Shown here one piece after another: positions 39,697 through 48,098 of a DNA stretch of 64,000 nucleotides; positions within the stretch are counted from its first letter, which is position 1; each line of letters opens with the position of its first letter. Location of the stretch: NCBI RefSeq assembly GCF_051257895.1, contig NZ_CP194331.1:1550001-1614000 (forward strand). Reading direction: 5' to 3'. Source of the stretch: Gallionella straubiae (GTDB lineage: Bacteria; Pseudomonadota; Gammaproteobacteria; Burkholderiales; Gallionellaceae). The notes under the pieces were generated by a model. The model was not told the DNA's origin. It was given only the letters and a program-made list of their open reading frames with translations, and did not search any database. A program made the translations under genes and the position numbers.

Positions 39697-40257
39697 ATGT
39701 CCGACTTCAACCTCACCCATCACTTCCTCATCGCCATGCCCGCGATGCAGGAGGGCGTTTTTGCCGGCACGCTGACCTACGTGTGCGAACACAACGAAAA
39801 CGGCGCGCTGGGCATCGTGGTGAACCGTCCGATCAGCCTCACGCTCGGCGAGATGTTCGACCAGATCAAGATTCCGCTGCATCAGCCCGGCCTGCAGAAG
39901 ATGCCGGTGCATTTCGGCGGGCCGGTGCAGACCGAACGCGGCTTCGTGCTGCACGACACGCCGGGTGACTGGCAGTCCACGCTGCGCATCAACGACAACC
40001 TGGCACTGACCACCTCCAGGGACATCCTCGAAGCGGTCGGCCAGGGCGAAGGACCGCGCCACCTGCTCGTCACCCTGGGTTACGCGGGCTGGGATCAGGG
40101 ACAGCTGGAGCATGAGATGGGCGAGAACGCCTGGCTGACCGTGCCGGCCTCGGAACATATCCTGTTTAACCTGCCGGCCGAAGAACGCCTGCCCGCGGCG
40201 ATGGCGCTGCTCGGCGTGGACTACGCCTCGCTGGCCGACAATGCCGGACATGCCTGA
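39697..40257 (+). CDS. yqgE: YqgE/AlgH family (UPF0301) protein
   Basis: A 186-residue conserved protein of unknown biochemical role. Family markers: LTHHFLIAMPAMQEGVFAGT, GALGIVVNRPISLTL, HFGGPVQTERGFVLH, and VTLGYAGWDQGQLEHEM, then ENAWLTVPA. It overlaps ruvX by 17 bp; yqgE-ruvX(yqgF) is a widely conserved pair. The operon continues into pyrB and pyrC'. Confidence 0.94.
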   Translation: MSDFNLTHHFLIAMPAMQEGVFAGTLTYVCEHNENGALGIVVNRPISLTLGEMFDQIKIPLHQPGLQKMPVHFGGPVQTERGFVLHDTPGDWQSTLRINDNLALTTSRDILEAVGQGEGPRHLLVTLGYAGWDQGQLEHEMGENAWLTVPASEHILFNLPAEERLPAAMALLGVDYASLADNAGHA

Positions 40258-40708
40258 ACGCACACCGGCTTTTATCGCCCAAGGCACACTCCTCGCATTC
40301 GATTTCGGCACCCGGCGCATCGGCGTCGCGGTCGGCAACACCCTGCTGCGCAGTGCCAATCCGCTGACCACCATCGACGAGGAAAAGACCGATGCGCGCT
40401 TCGCCATGATCGCGGCCCTGCTCGCCGAATGGCAGCCTTGCGCGCTGGTGGTGGGGCTGCCGAGCAACGACGACGGCACGCCGCACGAACTGACCGCGCT
40501 CGCCCGCCGCTTCGCCAACCGCCTCAAGGGGCGGTTCAATTTGCCGGCGATTCTGGTCGATGAGCGTTATACTTCGCTCTCCGCAAGCGCGGCTTTGAAC
40601 GAACAGGGCGTCCGCGGCAAAAAGCAGAAGCCCCTGATCGACCAGTATGCCGCGCAGCAGATATTGCAGGCGTATTTTGATGAACCCGCAGCGGGACTGA
40701 TCGTATGA
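40241..40708 (+). CDS. ruvX: Holliday junction resolvase-like/pre-16S rRNA nuclease
   Basis: YqgF/RuvX RNase H-fold protein implicated in 16S rRNA 5'-end maturation. 155 residues: LLAFDFGTRRIGVAVGN with the first catalytic aspartate, LVVGLPSNDDG, then LVDERYTSLSA with the glutamate and a C-terminal LIDQYAAQQIL aspartate. The start at 40241 overlaps yqgE; ATG 40250 (MPERTP) is an alternative. The stop overlaps the pyrB ATG (ATGA). In many relatives pyrR sits between ruvX and pyrB; it is absent here. Confidence 0.93.
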   Translation: MPDMPERTPAFIAQGTLLAFDFGTRRIGVAVGNTLLRSANPLTTIDEEKTDARFAMIAALLAEWQPCALVVGLPSNDDGTPHELTALARRFANRLKGRFNLPAILVDERYTSLSASAALNEQGVRGKKQKPLIDQYAAQQILQAYFDEPAAGLIV

Positions 40709-41661
40709 AAAACCCACAACTGAACAAGAACGGCGAACTCCAGCACCTGCTGACCACCGAGGGCCTGCCGGCGAAGATCGTGCGCGACATCCTCGACCGC
40801 GCCGCGACTTTCCTCGAGGCCGCCGACGGCGGCGAGATCAGGAAGGTTCCCCTGCTGCACGGCAAGGCGGTGTTCAACCTGTTCTTCGAGAACAGCACGC
40901 GCACGCGCACCACCTTCGAGATCGCCGCCAAGCGCCTTTCCGCCGACGTGGTCAACCTCAACATCGGCTCGTCCTCCACCAGCAAGGGCGAGACCCTGCT
41001 CGACACCGTGAACAACCTGTGCGCGATGCACGCCGACATGTTCGTGGTGCGCCACGCGCAAAGCGGCGCGGCGCACCTGATTGCCAAACATGTCGCGCCG
41101 CATGTGCATGTCGTCAACGCCGGCGACGGGCGCCACGCGCACCCCACGCAGGCGCTGCTCGACATGTTCACCATCCGCCACTACAAGAAGGAATTCCACA
41201 ACCTGCGCGTCGCGATCGTCGGCGACGTGCTGCACTCGCGCGTGGCGCGCTCGCAGATCCACGCGCTGACCACGCTCGGCGTGCCGGAAGTACGCGTCAT
41301 CGCGCCCAAGACGCTGCTGCCGGCGATGATCGAGAACCTCGGCGTGCGGGTCTATCACGACATGGCACAGGGCCTGAAGGATGTCGACGTGGTGCTGATG
41401 CTGCGCCTGCAGCACGAGCGTATGGCGGGCGCGCTGCTGCCCTCCGCGCAGGAGTACTTCAAGTACTACGGCCTCACCGAGGAGAAATTGGCGCATGCCA
41501 GACCGGATGCGATCGTGATGCACCCCGGCCCGATGAACCGCGGCGTCGAAATCGACTCCAGCGTCGCCGACGGACCGCGCTCGGTGATCATGTCGCAGGT
41601 GACCTTCGGCATCGCGGTGCGCATGGCGGTGATGAGCATGTTGGCGGGGAAAACACAATGA
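40705..41661 (+). CDS. pyrB: Aspartate carbamoyltransferase catalytic subunit
   Basis: Condenses carbamoyl phosphate and aspartate in pyrimidine synthesis. 318 residues with the carbamoyl-phosphate site FFENSTRTRTTFEIAAKRL, DGRHAHPTQALLDMFTI, and HPGPMNRGVEI at the C-terminal aspartate site. It belongs to the class that assembles with an inactive dihydroorotase chain, because its stop overlaps the ATG of pyrC' (ATGA) and no pyrI is present. Confidence 0.96.
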   Translation: MKNPQLNKNGELQHLLTTEGLPAKIVRDILDRAATFLEAADGGEIRKVPLLHGKAVFNLFFENSTRTRTTFEIAAKRLSADVVNLNIGSSSTSKGETLLDTVNNLCAMHADMFVVRHAQSGAAHLIAKHVAPHVHVVNAGDGRHAHPTQALLDMFTIRHYKKEFHNLRVAIVGDVLHSRVARSQIHALTTLGVPEVRVIAPKTLLPAMIENLGVRVYHDMAQGLKDVDVVLMLRLQHERMAGALLPSAQEYFKYYGLTEEKLAHARPDAIVMHPGPMNRGVEIDSSVADGPRSVIMSQVTFGIAVRMAVMSMLAGKTQ

Positions 41662-42932
41662 ACATCCAAATCAAGAACGGCCGGCTGATCGACCCGAAGA
41701 ACAACATCGACGCAAGGCAGGACCTGTTCATCGTAAAGGGCAGGATCGCCGCCATCGGCAATGCGCCGGCGGGGTTCGTAGCGGACCAGGTCATAGATGC
41801 CACAGGCCTGGTGGTCACCCCCGGCCTGATCGATCTGGCCGCGCGGCTGCGCGAGCCGGGCTACGAATACCGGGCCACGCTCGAATCCGAGATGGCGGCG
41901 GCGGCAGCGGGCGGCATCACCAGCCTCGCCTGCCCGCCGGACACCGAGCCGCCGCTCGACGAGCCGGGCCTGGTGGAGATGCTCAAGCACCGCGCCAGGA
42001 ACCTGAACCAGGCGCGCGTCTATCCGGTCGGCGCGCTGACCACCACGCTCAAGGGGCAGGAGCTCACCGAGATGGAGGAACTCACGGACGCAGGTTGCGT
42101 CGCGTTCAGCCAGGCCGATGCGCCACTCACCGACACGCGCGTGCTGCTGCGCGCGATGCAGTACGCCGCGACTTTCGGCTTTTCGGTGTGGCTGCGCCCG
42201 CAGGACAGTTTCCTCGCGAGGGACGGCGTTGCGCACGACGGCGAAGTGGCGACGCGCTGCGGCCTGCCCGCGATCCCGGTATGCGCCGAGACCATCGCAC
42301 TCTCGACCATGCTGGCGCTGGCGCGCGACACCGGTGCGAAGCTGCATGTCTGCCGCCTCTCCAGCGCGGCGGGCGTGGAGATGGTGCGCGCCGCCAAGCG
42401 CGAAGGCCTGGCGGTGACCTGCGACGTATCGCAAAATCATGTGCACCTGTCGGAAACGGACATCGGCTTCTTCGATTCGAACTGCCACCTGATTCCGCCG
42501 CTGCGCAGCCTGCGCGACCGCGCCGCGCTGCGCGCCGGGCTGCTGGACGGCACCATCGATGCAATTTGTTCCAATCACGCGCCGGTCGACGAGGATGCCA
42601 AGCAACTGCCGTTCGCCGAGGCCGAAGCGGGCGCGACCGGCCTGGAGTTGCTGCTGCCGCTGGTGCTGAAGTGGGCGCAACAGGAAAAGCTCGGTCTGCC
42701 CGATGCGCTCGCGAGAGCCACGCTGCAGCCCGCTCGGATACTGGGGCTGGATGCGGGGCACTTGAGCCCCGGCGCAGCCGCCGACATCTGTGTGTTCGAC
42801 CCCGAAGCGTACTGGAAGGTCGAACCCGCGGCACTGAAGAGCCAGGGCAAGAATACGCCGTTCACCGGCCTCGAAGTGCAGGGCCGGGTGCGTTACACGC
42901 TGGTGGACGGACAGGTGGTCTATCAGGGGTAG
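41658..42932 (+). CDS. Dihydroorotase-like protein, catalytically inactive type (PyrC')
   Basis: A 424-residue dihydroorotase homologue. The metal-binding HxH of active enzymes is replaced: the motif reads TPGLIDLAARLREPGYEY, where active family members have DLHVHLREPG. The rest of the fold is kept (ISSITS-like GGITSLACPPDTEPPLD, AICSNHAPVD). This matches the known PyrC' proteins of pseudomonads and betaproteobacteria, which are structural partners that hold the aspartate carbamoyltransferase dodecamer together. A separate active dihydroorotase must exist elsewhere. Start ATG 41658 overlaps pyrB. Confidence 0.92.
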   Translation: MNIQIKNGRLIDPKNNIDARQDLFIVKGRIAAIGNAPAGFVADQVIDATGLVVTPGLIDLAARLREPGYEYRATLESEMAAAAAGGITSLACPPDTEPPLDEPGLVEMLKHRARNLNQARVYPVGALTTTLKGQELTEMEELTDAGCVAFSQADAPLTDTRVLLRAMQYAATFGFSVWLRPQDSFLARDGVAHDGEVATRCGLPAIPVCAETIALSTMLALARDTGAKLHVCRLSSAAGVEMVRAAKREGLAVTCDVSQNHVHLSETDIGFFDSNCHLIPPLRSLRDRAALRAGLLDGTIDAICSNHAPVDEDAKQLPFAEAEAGATGLELLLPLVLKWAQQEKLGLPDALARATLQPARILGLDAGHLSPGAAADICVFDPEAYWKVEPAALKSQGKNTPFTGLEVQGRVRYTLVDGQVVYQG

Positions 42933-43014
42933 CGCCGTTAGTATTTCATCCAGCACGCCGCACCAGAGGATGTATACAATCGCCGCAGCAAATCAGCCCC
43001 TAAGGAGGCTTCAC

Positions 43015-43236
43015 ATGTTGGCTCTTGAAACGACGGTATCTATTAACGATCACCGCCTTGTCATACAGGACGCAGCGTTGCCCGACCACGCCGAGCATGC
43101 GCGCGTCATCGTAATGTGGGAGTCCGCCAAACCAGCCGGGCGGCGTTCGCCGCCGACAGCACTGGCGGGGATGGGCGAAAAAAAGGGCGACATCCTCAGC
43201 GGCCCGCCGGAAAGCGACTGGGACGTATTGTCCTGA
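43015..43236 (+). CDS. vapB: Antitoxin of a VapBC-type pair
   Basis: A 73-residue protein: an N-terminal beta-strand DNA-binding part (LETTVSINDHRLVIQDAALP, then ARVIVMWES) and a C-terminal toxin-binding tail (PTALAGMGEKKGDILSGPPESDWDVL). The ending, with LAG...GDI...P..DW, is that of small antitoxins preceding PIN-domain toxins. ATG 43015 has AAGGAGG 6 bp upstream; the frame's earlier ATG has none. TGATG overlap with the toxin. Intact although its toxin is broken. Confidence 0.8.
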   Translation: MLALETTVSINDHRLVIQDAALPDHAEHARVIVMWESAKPAGRRSPPTALAGMGEKKGDILSGPPESDWDVLS

Positions 43237-43629
43237 TGCTCATCCTTGATACTCATCATGCCCTCTACTGGTGGGTCAATCGCACACCGGGCAAGCTTGG
43301 GCAACAGCAGATAGAAGCTATCGAAACAGCCGATTCTCATGGCTGTCTCGGCCATGACCTGCTGGGAGATGGCGTGGCTGGTGAAGTATGGGCGGATTGT
43401 TCTCAAGCTGCCTGTCTCCGATTGGCTCAATCAAGTTGAGGCAATCGGCGTGGCGGTTATCCCGGGATCAAGGGCAATTGCCGAGCGTGCCGTCTTGCTG
43501 CCAGATCACCACAAAGACCCGGTTGATCGCATCATCATTGCCGCAGCTGTTGAGCATCAAGCACAACTGGTCAGCGCTGATGGGAAATTTCCGGCTTATC
43601 AGGAATTGGCTGGATTGCTGGTGCGGTGA
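43236..43629 (+). pseudogene. vapC: PIN-domain toxin, frameshifted
   Basis: The first 34 codons (LILDTHHALYWWVNRTPGKL, with the first PIN aspartate) and the remainder (MAVSAMTCWEMAWLVKYGRI, then DPVDRIIIAAAVEHQAQLVS with DxxD) match a normal 130-residue PIN toxin but lie in two frames. The switch is at about 43330-43342, equivalent to one extra base. Either a dead toxin or a sequencing error; since the neighbouring brnA copy also carries a stop, decay is more likely. The cognate antitoxin precedes it. Confidence 0.8.
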
Positions 43630-43952
43630 TGAGTGGCTCGAAAATGACTACACAGCGTAAAACAATATTGGCGGCGGTAAAGAAAGCGCCTCCCCGCGGC
43701 GATTACGTTTGGGACGGCAAGGACGAAGCCGAGCGCCCATTGACCCGCGCAGAAATGTAAAAAGGCGTCGAGGCCTACCGCAAGAAACGCGGACGCCCGG
43801 CCAGCGCAACCCGCAAGGAACAAGTCAGCGTGCGCTGCAGCCCGGAAGTCCTGACTTATTTCCGCTCCGGCGAAGGCTGGCAAACCCGCATGGATGCGGC
43901 GTTGCAGTTGCTGGTCAAGAAGCATCCGGAGTGGTTGAAGAAATTGGGATAG
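43629..43952 (+). pseudogene. BrnA-like antitoxin gene with an in-frame stop
   Basis: A 108-codon frame starting at ATG 43629 (overlapping the vapC stop) reads KKAPPRGDYVWDGKDEAERP, LTRAEM, then TAA at 43758-43760, then KGVEAYRKKRGRPASATRKE and SVRCSPEVLTYFRSGEGWQT followed by RMDAALQLLVKKHPEWLKKL. The second part is the ribbon-helix-helix DNA-binding domain of BrnA-type antitoxins. One nonsense codon separates N-terminus and domain. Its 3' 149 bp plus 19 bp beyond are duplicated at 44667. Confidence 0.75.
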
Positions 43953-43971
43953 TCGAAGCAATTCGACTCCG
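43804..43971 (+). repeat. 168-bp direct repeat flanking brnTA, left copy
   Basis: From GCGCAACCCGCAAGGAACAA to ATTCGACTCCG. Repeated at 44667-44834 with about 14 mismatches by eye (roughly 92% identity) and no gaps. The intact brnTA pair lies between the copies. Confidence 0.88.
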
Positions 43972-44074
43972 ATATATTGAGAGCTTGTCCGTAACTAAAC
44001 CACATCCGCAAGCAGCGGGGTATTGGTTGGGTGGATAAAACGCCGAGGCGTGTATCCACCGCCTTTATGGCGGA

Positions 44075-44103
44075 TTGACGATATGCACAAATGTATGCAC
44101 AAT
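44075..44103 (+). promoter_or_regulatory. Promoter and probable operator of brnTA
   Basis: TTGACG (44075-44080) and CACAAT (44098-44103) are 17 bp apart. In the spacer and -10 region the octamer ATGCACAA occurs twice, at 44083 and 44095, 12 bp apart, as expected for cooperative binding by a ribbon-helix-helix antitoxin. The brnT ATG is at 44111, so the leader is very short. Confidence 0.5.
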
Positions 44104-44110
44104 GCGTAAC

Positions 44111-44386
44111 ATGAAGATCGAGTTCGATCCAAAGAAAGCCGAAGCCAACCCAATCAACCATGAAGGGGTAACGTTCGACGAGGCTGCGGCAGTGTTGCTC
44201 GATCCCTATGCGCTCACAAAAGAGGATACTGACGCAAAGCGCGAGCAACGGTTTGTGACTTTGGGTATGGGTGCAAAAGGCCGGGTGCTGGTTGTGGTAT
44301 GGGCGCTGCGTGGCGAAAGCATCCGCTTGATCTCGGCATGGAAAGCGAATCAACCGCAACGGAGGCAATATGAAAAGCAGTTCTGA
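44111..44386 (+). CDS. brnT: BrnT-type toxin
   Basis: A 91-residue RelE-fold ribonuclease toxin. It shows the BrnT outline: MKIEFDPKKAEANPINHEGV, FDEAAAVLLDPYAL, REQRFVTLGMGAKGRVLVVV and the C-terminal ESIRLISAWKANQPQRRQYE with the conserved I-R-L-I-S-A and R-R-Y residues. ATG 44111 fits the family; upstream in-frame starts would add promoter sequence. It overlaps the antitoxin gene by 17 bp. Intact. Confidence 0.92.
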   Translation: MKIEFDPKKAEANPINHEGVTFDEAAAVLLDPYALTKEDTDAKREQRFVTLGMGAKGRVLVVVWALRGESIRLISAWKANQPQRRQYEKQF

Positions 44387-44663
44387 CACGATGCACAAAA
44401 AACACAAAAACACGAATTTCGCCAACGCGAAACCAGTATCGGCCATTCCCGCCCTGGCCAAGCTGCAAACGGAATCCGGCGGCAAGACCCGCATCACCAT
44501 GCGTGTGGACAATGACGTGCTCGCGGTGTTCAAGGCGCGCGCGGAAATGACCGGTGGAAGCTATCAAACCCTTATCAATGATGCGCTGAAACAGGTCGCC
44601 GCCGGACAAACGCTGGCAGAAGTCGTGCGGCAAACCATCCGGCAGGAGTTGCACGCAGCATAG
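44370..44663 (+). CDS. brnA: BrnA-type antitoxin
   Basis: A 97-residue antitoxin partner. A charged flexible N-terminus is followed by a ribbon-helix-helix domain, KTRITMRVDNDVLAVFKARA, and GGSYQTLINDALKQVAAGQT. It begins inside brnT (17-bp overlap). The gene ends three bases before the right-hand direct repeat. Expected to neutralise BrnT and repress the promoter at 44075. Confidence 0.9.
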   Translation: MKSSSDTMHKKHKNTNFANAKPVSAIPALAKLQTESGGKTRITMRVDNDVLAVFKARAEMTGGSYQTLINDALKQVAAGQTLAEVVRQTIRQELHAA

Positions 44664-44666
44664 GTG

Positions 44667-44834
44667 GCGCAACCCGCAAGGAACAGGTAAGCGTGCGCTA
44701 CAGCCCGGAAGTCCTGACTTATTTCCGCTCCGGCGAAAGCTGGCAAACCCGCATGGATGCGGCATTGCAGTTGCTGGTCAAGAAACATCCGGGGTAGTTG
44801 AAGAAACTTGGATAGCCGGAGTGATTCGACTCCG
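44667..44834 (+). repeat. 168-bp direct repeat flanking brnTA, right copy (brnA' fragment)
   Basis: Second copy of the segment at 43804. It carries the 3' domain of the broken BrnA-like gene without its 5' half, and has a further stop (CCGGGGTAG). Everything between 44664 and 44943 is this fragment plus short spacer; no gene is seen there. Confidence 0.88.
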
Positions 44835-44943
44835 GGGCGTTGATTCGCTTGTGGTGTACTAAAAACTGTAGCAAATAATCAGAGCGCAAGGTATTCCGGA
44901 TTTCATTCCATCCGAAATACGTTTGTGGGGACATAAATTGTAA

Positions 44944-46395
44944 ATGAGTGATATGAAGAATAAGTTGCAACGGGCTATTGAGCGTGGTTATTTTCGTTCT
45001 GTTGATCTATTTTCTGGATGCGGTGGGATGACAGCAGGTTTTCACCGAGGAGGTTTCAAATGTGTGGCAGCAGTCGAAATTGACGATGAGGCGAGGCGAA
45101 CCCATTCGGTAAATTTTTCATCGCTTGCGGCCCCCGATACCTACCGAGTATTCAAAGACATTAAAACAACGAGCCCAGTAGAGGCGATAGCGCATATAAG
45201 AGCGCCTAATGAAGCACCGGAGGATGTGATTGATGTTGTCATTGGGGGGCCGCCTTGTCAGGCATTTTCAAGACTAGGCAGAGCTAGGCTTTGGGAGCTT
45301 AGCGGAGAAAAATATGCGCACCAAAACGATGAGCGCGCAACAATGTATCAATATTTCCTCGAATATGTGGCCAGATTAAAGCCCCTAGCTTTCGTTATGG
45401 AAAATGTCCGTGAAATCGGAAAATTCGTCGGTAGAAACGTGGCTGAAGAAATTGCTGTGACTGCGGAGGAGCTAGGATATGAGGTTCGTTACACTTTATT
45501 GAACGCGGCTTGGTTTGGAGTGCCGCAGTTACGGGAGCGGGCGATTATTATTGGCATCCACAAGGAGCTCGGAAAAATTCCATTTTTCCCTCTTATTCAG
45601 TGCGAATATGATTTGCCTAGTGGATATTCAACTTCGCGTGCAGGTAAGGGAAAAATAGAGGTTCTACCCCCTTTTGATCATTATGTTGACCATCTTGATT
45701 TTGAGTCAAAAACAAAAAAAGCCGTAACGGTACAAGAGGCGTTTTCGGATCTTCCGCCAATGTATGATCACTTAGATGGCCGAACAGGAAAAGGGCTTCC
45801 ACGACATTCCTCAACACAAGGAGAATACATTTCCCCCCCTAAAAAAAGATACACAAGGGAAATGCGGAAGTGGCCGGGGTTCGAGGCAGACCCTGCCAGA
45901 TTTTCAGGCCATGTTATTCGTTACACACCAAGAGATTATGAAATATTCAAAAGAATGCCCACGGGTGGAATGTATCCAGAAGCTCATCAGACCGCGATGG
46001 AAATATTTAGGGAGCGGATTGATGCGTACGAAAAAACGCACAATAAAAAGTTAAAGAAGGGGAGCGCAAAGTGGAACGAGATTTTCAAGCAGACGGTTCC
46101 ACCTTATCCCGTTACAAAGTATCCTAATAAGTTCAGGAAAATGTGGCCCGATCACCCTGCAAGGACTTTGCCCGCACATCTTGGCAAAGATTCATATTCA
46201 CACATTCATTTTGATAGTCAGCAGGCAAGATGTATCTCGCTTAGAGAGGCCGCACGGCTACAATCTTTTCCCGACGGATTTGTTTTTCCAGGGACGATGA
46301 ATCCATCGCTAAAACAAATTGGCAATGCTGTTCCGCCGTTGATGGCCTTCGCGATTGCGTCGGCTCTAAAAAAAGCACTCATTGAAAACTCCTAA
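44944..46395 (+). CDS. DNA (cytosine-5-)-methyltransferase of a restriction-modification operon
   Basis: A 483-residue m5C methyltransferase. Motif I SVDLFSGCGGMTAGFHRGGF, motif IV VIGGPPCQAFSRLGRAR with the catalytic cysteine, motif VI FVMENVREI, motif VIII QLRERAIIIGI, a variable target-recognition region (about 215-400) and motifs IX-X with REAARLQSFPDGFVF and QIGNAVPPLMAFAIA. It leads the operon methyltransferase-McrB-DUF2357-glycosylase; 17 bp separate it from the next gene. Composition is AT-rich relative to the core. Recognition sequence cannot be read from the protein. It presumably protects self DNA from the following two gene products. Confidence 0.95.
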   Translation: MSDMKNKLQRAIERGYFRSVDLFSGCGGMTAGFHRGGFKCVAAVEIDDEARRTHSVNFSSLAAPDTYRVFKDIKTTSPVEAIAHIRAPNEAPEDVIDVVIGGPPCQAFSRLGRARLWELSGEKYAHQNDERATMYQYFLEYVARLKPLAFVMENVREIGKFVGRNVAEEIAVTAEELGYEVRYTLLNAAWFGVPQLRERAIIIGIHKELGKIPFFPLIQCEYDLPSGYSTSRAGKGKIEVLPPFDHYVDHLDFESKTKKAVTVQEAFSDLPPMYDHLDGRTGKGLPRHSSTQGEYISPPKKRYTREMRKWPGFEADPARFSGHVIRYTPRDYEIFKRMPTGGMYPEAHQTAMEIFRERIDAYEKTHNKKLKKGSAKWNEIFKQTVPPYPVTKYPNKFRKMWPDHPARTLPAHLGKDSYSHIHFDSQQARCISLREAARLQSFPDGFVFPGTMNPSLKQIGNAVPPLMAFAIASALKKALIENS

Positions 46396-46412
46396 TGAAG
46401 GAAATTTAAGAT

Positions 46413-48098
46413 ATGGGCACAATAGAACTTCGGCAAAGCAATTTCGAGACGGCGCTCGGCAATTTTTTGCCGGCTTATAGGCACTTATCTCCATGCTACG
46501 GCACCTCGAATATAGCCAGGATGGTTCCCGGTGGCATCGTATTGGCAGTTACGAATCTGGACAATTACACCGATCAGTCAGGCCCACTTTGTTTAGTATC
46601 TAGGCTTTGTCCTCTTCCGAATGCGGAGCTCTATATTTGCGCGGTTATTGAATCTGAGAAGGAGAGAGTTGCAGCGCGTCTTGAAGAGATGATGGCCAAG
46701 TTTAAAGCGAAAGATCCGCTTTTCGGCGAGAGAAATAACAACACATCAGTATGTTTGGCCAGCGATCAGAAATTATATTTTTATAATAAAAAAATATCTG
46801 AGATTGAGTCCCCTGTACAGGATTATTTGGGTGGGCCTGTTGCGATTGATAAATTTTATTATTCTGTATATTCCCCCCACAGTCGGCCTAACGAAAAGAC
46901 GTTGCTAAAAAGCCTTATTGCGGGCATATCTGAATTCGTGGGCGCAGACAAAGTTGTTGAGGTTGATACATGGGGTCGATTTGGTTTCTTACCAAGCGCT
47001 ATAGTCCCCATGCATGAGCCAATCGAAAAGTTGGTGCCGGACTTTGTTTCTTGTGCCGCCGTTGGCAATCTCAAAGCATCAAAAATTATGGTTGGCCGCT
47101 TTGCGGCATCACTATGGGCTAAGCGTTTTTTGATTTTAACTGGCCTTTCTGGCTCCGGCAAAACCAAACTGGCTCATGCCTTTGCCGCATGGCTCAGCGA
47201 ATCGGAGGCCCAGTACCGCCTTGTCGCCGTGGGTGCGGACTGGACGACCAATGAGAATGTGGTTGGCTATCAGGATGCCTTGCAGTCCAACATTTACCGC
47301 AAGCCCTCGAACGGATTGCTGGATGTAATCTTGCGCGCAAGGGACGACAAAGATCGTCCGTATTTCCTGATTCTGGACGAGATGAATCTTTCGCATGTGG
47401 AGCGCTATTTCGCCGACATCTTGTCCGCCATCGAATCGCGGCAGGAGATTGCACTGCACTCTTCAGCGAATGATTTGGAGGCCTTTGAAAAAGACCCATT
47501 GCCCGTGCCATCCAAAATTCGCTTGCCGAAAAATCTATTTATTATCGGCACGGTCAATGTGGATGAAACCACCTACATGTTTTCGCCCAAGGTGCTGGAT
47601 CGCGCCAACGTGATTGAATTCCGCGCGACAGCAGGCGACATTTCCGCGTTCCTCGACAACCCATCCGCGATAAACATGGATATGCTCGCCGGACAGGGCG
47701 CGCAATTCGGCGCTGCCTTTGTGGCGGAGGCTGCTGCGGAAGTCCAGCTAAAGAGCGAAACTGCGGTGGCGCTCAAGGAAAGGCTGGCAGAAGTTTTTGC
47801 CGCGCTCGCGCCAATAGGGGCGGAATTCGGTTTTCGCACCGCATATGAAATAACGCGCTTCACTTACTACCACGAGAAATTGACCGGCGACGGCTGGCAG
47901 TTTAATGAGGCACTGGACGCGCAAGTGCTGCAAAAACTCATGCCCAAGCTGCACGGATCGAGGCGCAAACTGGAGCCGGTGCTGAATACATTGGAAGCCT
48001 TTTGCACAACGCACCAGTGCAATGCCAGTCTGGAAAAAATAGATCGCATGCAGAAACGCCTGGAAAGAGACGGCTTCACCAGCTTTGCCGAGGCTTAA
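46413..48098 (+). CDS. McrB-like AAA+ restriction subunit (LlaJI-R1 type)
   Basis: A 561-residue AAA+ NTPase. The first 240 residues are a distinct, probably DNA-recognition, domain. Then Walker A LTGLSGSGKTKLAHAFA (about 244), Walker B FLILDEMNLSHVERYFADIL (about 318) and the McrB-type sensor GTVNVDETTYMFSPKVLDRA. In LlaJI-type systems such a protein pairs with a DUF2357/McrC-like nuclease and a cytosine methyltransferase, exactly the context here. Base composition changes inside the gene: by hand count 40 of 120 bases are G+C at 46741-46860 but 34 of 60 at 47221-47280, the switch falling near Walker A. The next gene starts right after its stop. Confidence 0.9.
   Translation: MGTIELRQSNFETALGNFLPAYRHLSPCYGTSNIARMVPGGIVLAVTNLDNYTDQSGPLCLVSRLCPLPNAELYICAVIESEKERVAARLEEMMAKFKAKDPLFGERNNNTSVCLASDQKLYFYNKKISEIESPVQDYLGGPVAIDKFYYSVYSPHSRPNEKTLLKSLIAGISEFVGADKVVEVDTWGRFGFLPSAIVPMHEPIEKLVPDFVSCAAVGNLKASKIMVGRFAASLWAKRFLILTGLSGSGKTKLAHAFAAWLSESEAQYRLVAVGADWTTNENVVGYQDALQSNIYRKPSNGLLDVILRARDDKDRPYFLILDEMNLSHVERYFADILSAIESRQEIALHSSANDLEAFEKDPLPVPSKIRLPKNLFIIGTVNVDETTYMFSPKVLDRANVIEFRATAGDISAFLDNPSAINMDMLAGQGAQFGAAFVAEAAAEVQLKSETAVALKERLAEVFAALAPIGAEFGFRTAYEITRFTYYHEKLTGDGWQFNEALDAQVLQKLMPKLHGSRRKLEPVLNTLEAFCTTHQCNASLEKIDRMQKRLERDGFTSFAEA

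Noticed and set aside
43971..44110. tRNA or attachment-site signature between the brnA fragment and brnT
   Set aside because: No cloverleaf or tRNA 3' end could be found; the stretch holds a small hairpin and the brnTA promoter only.
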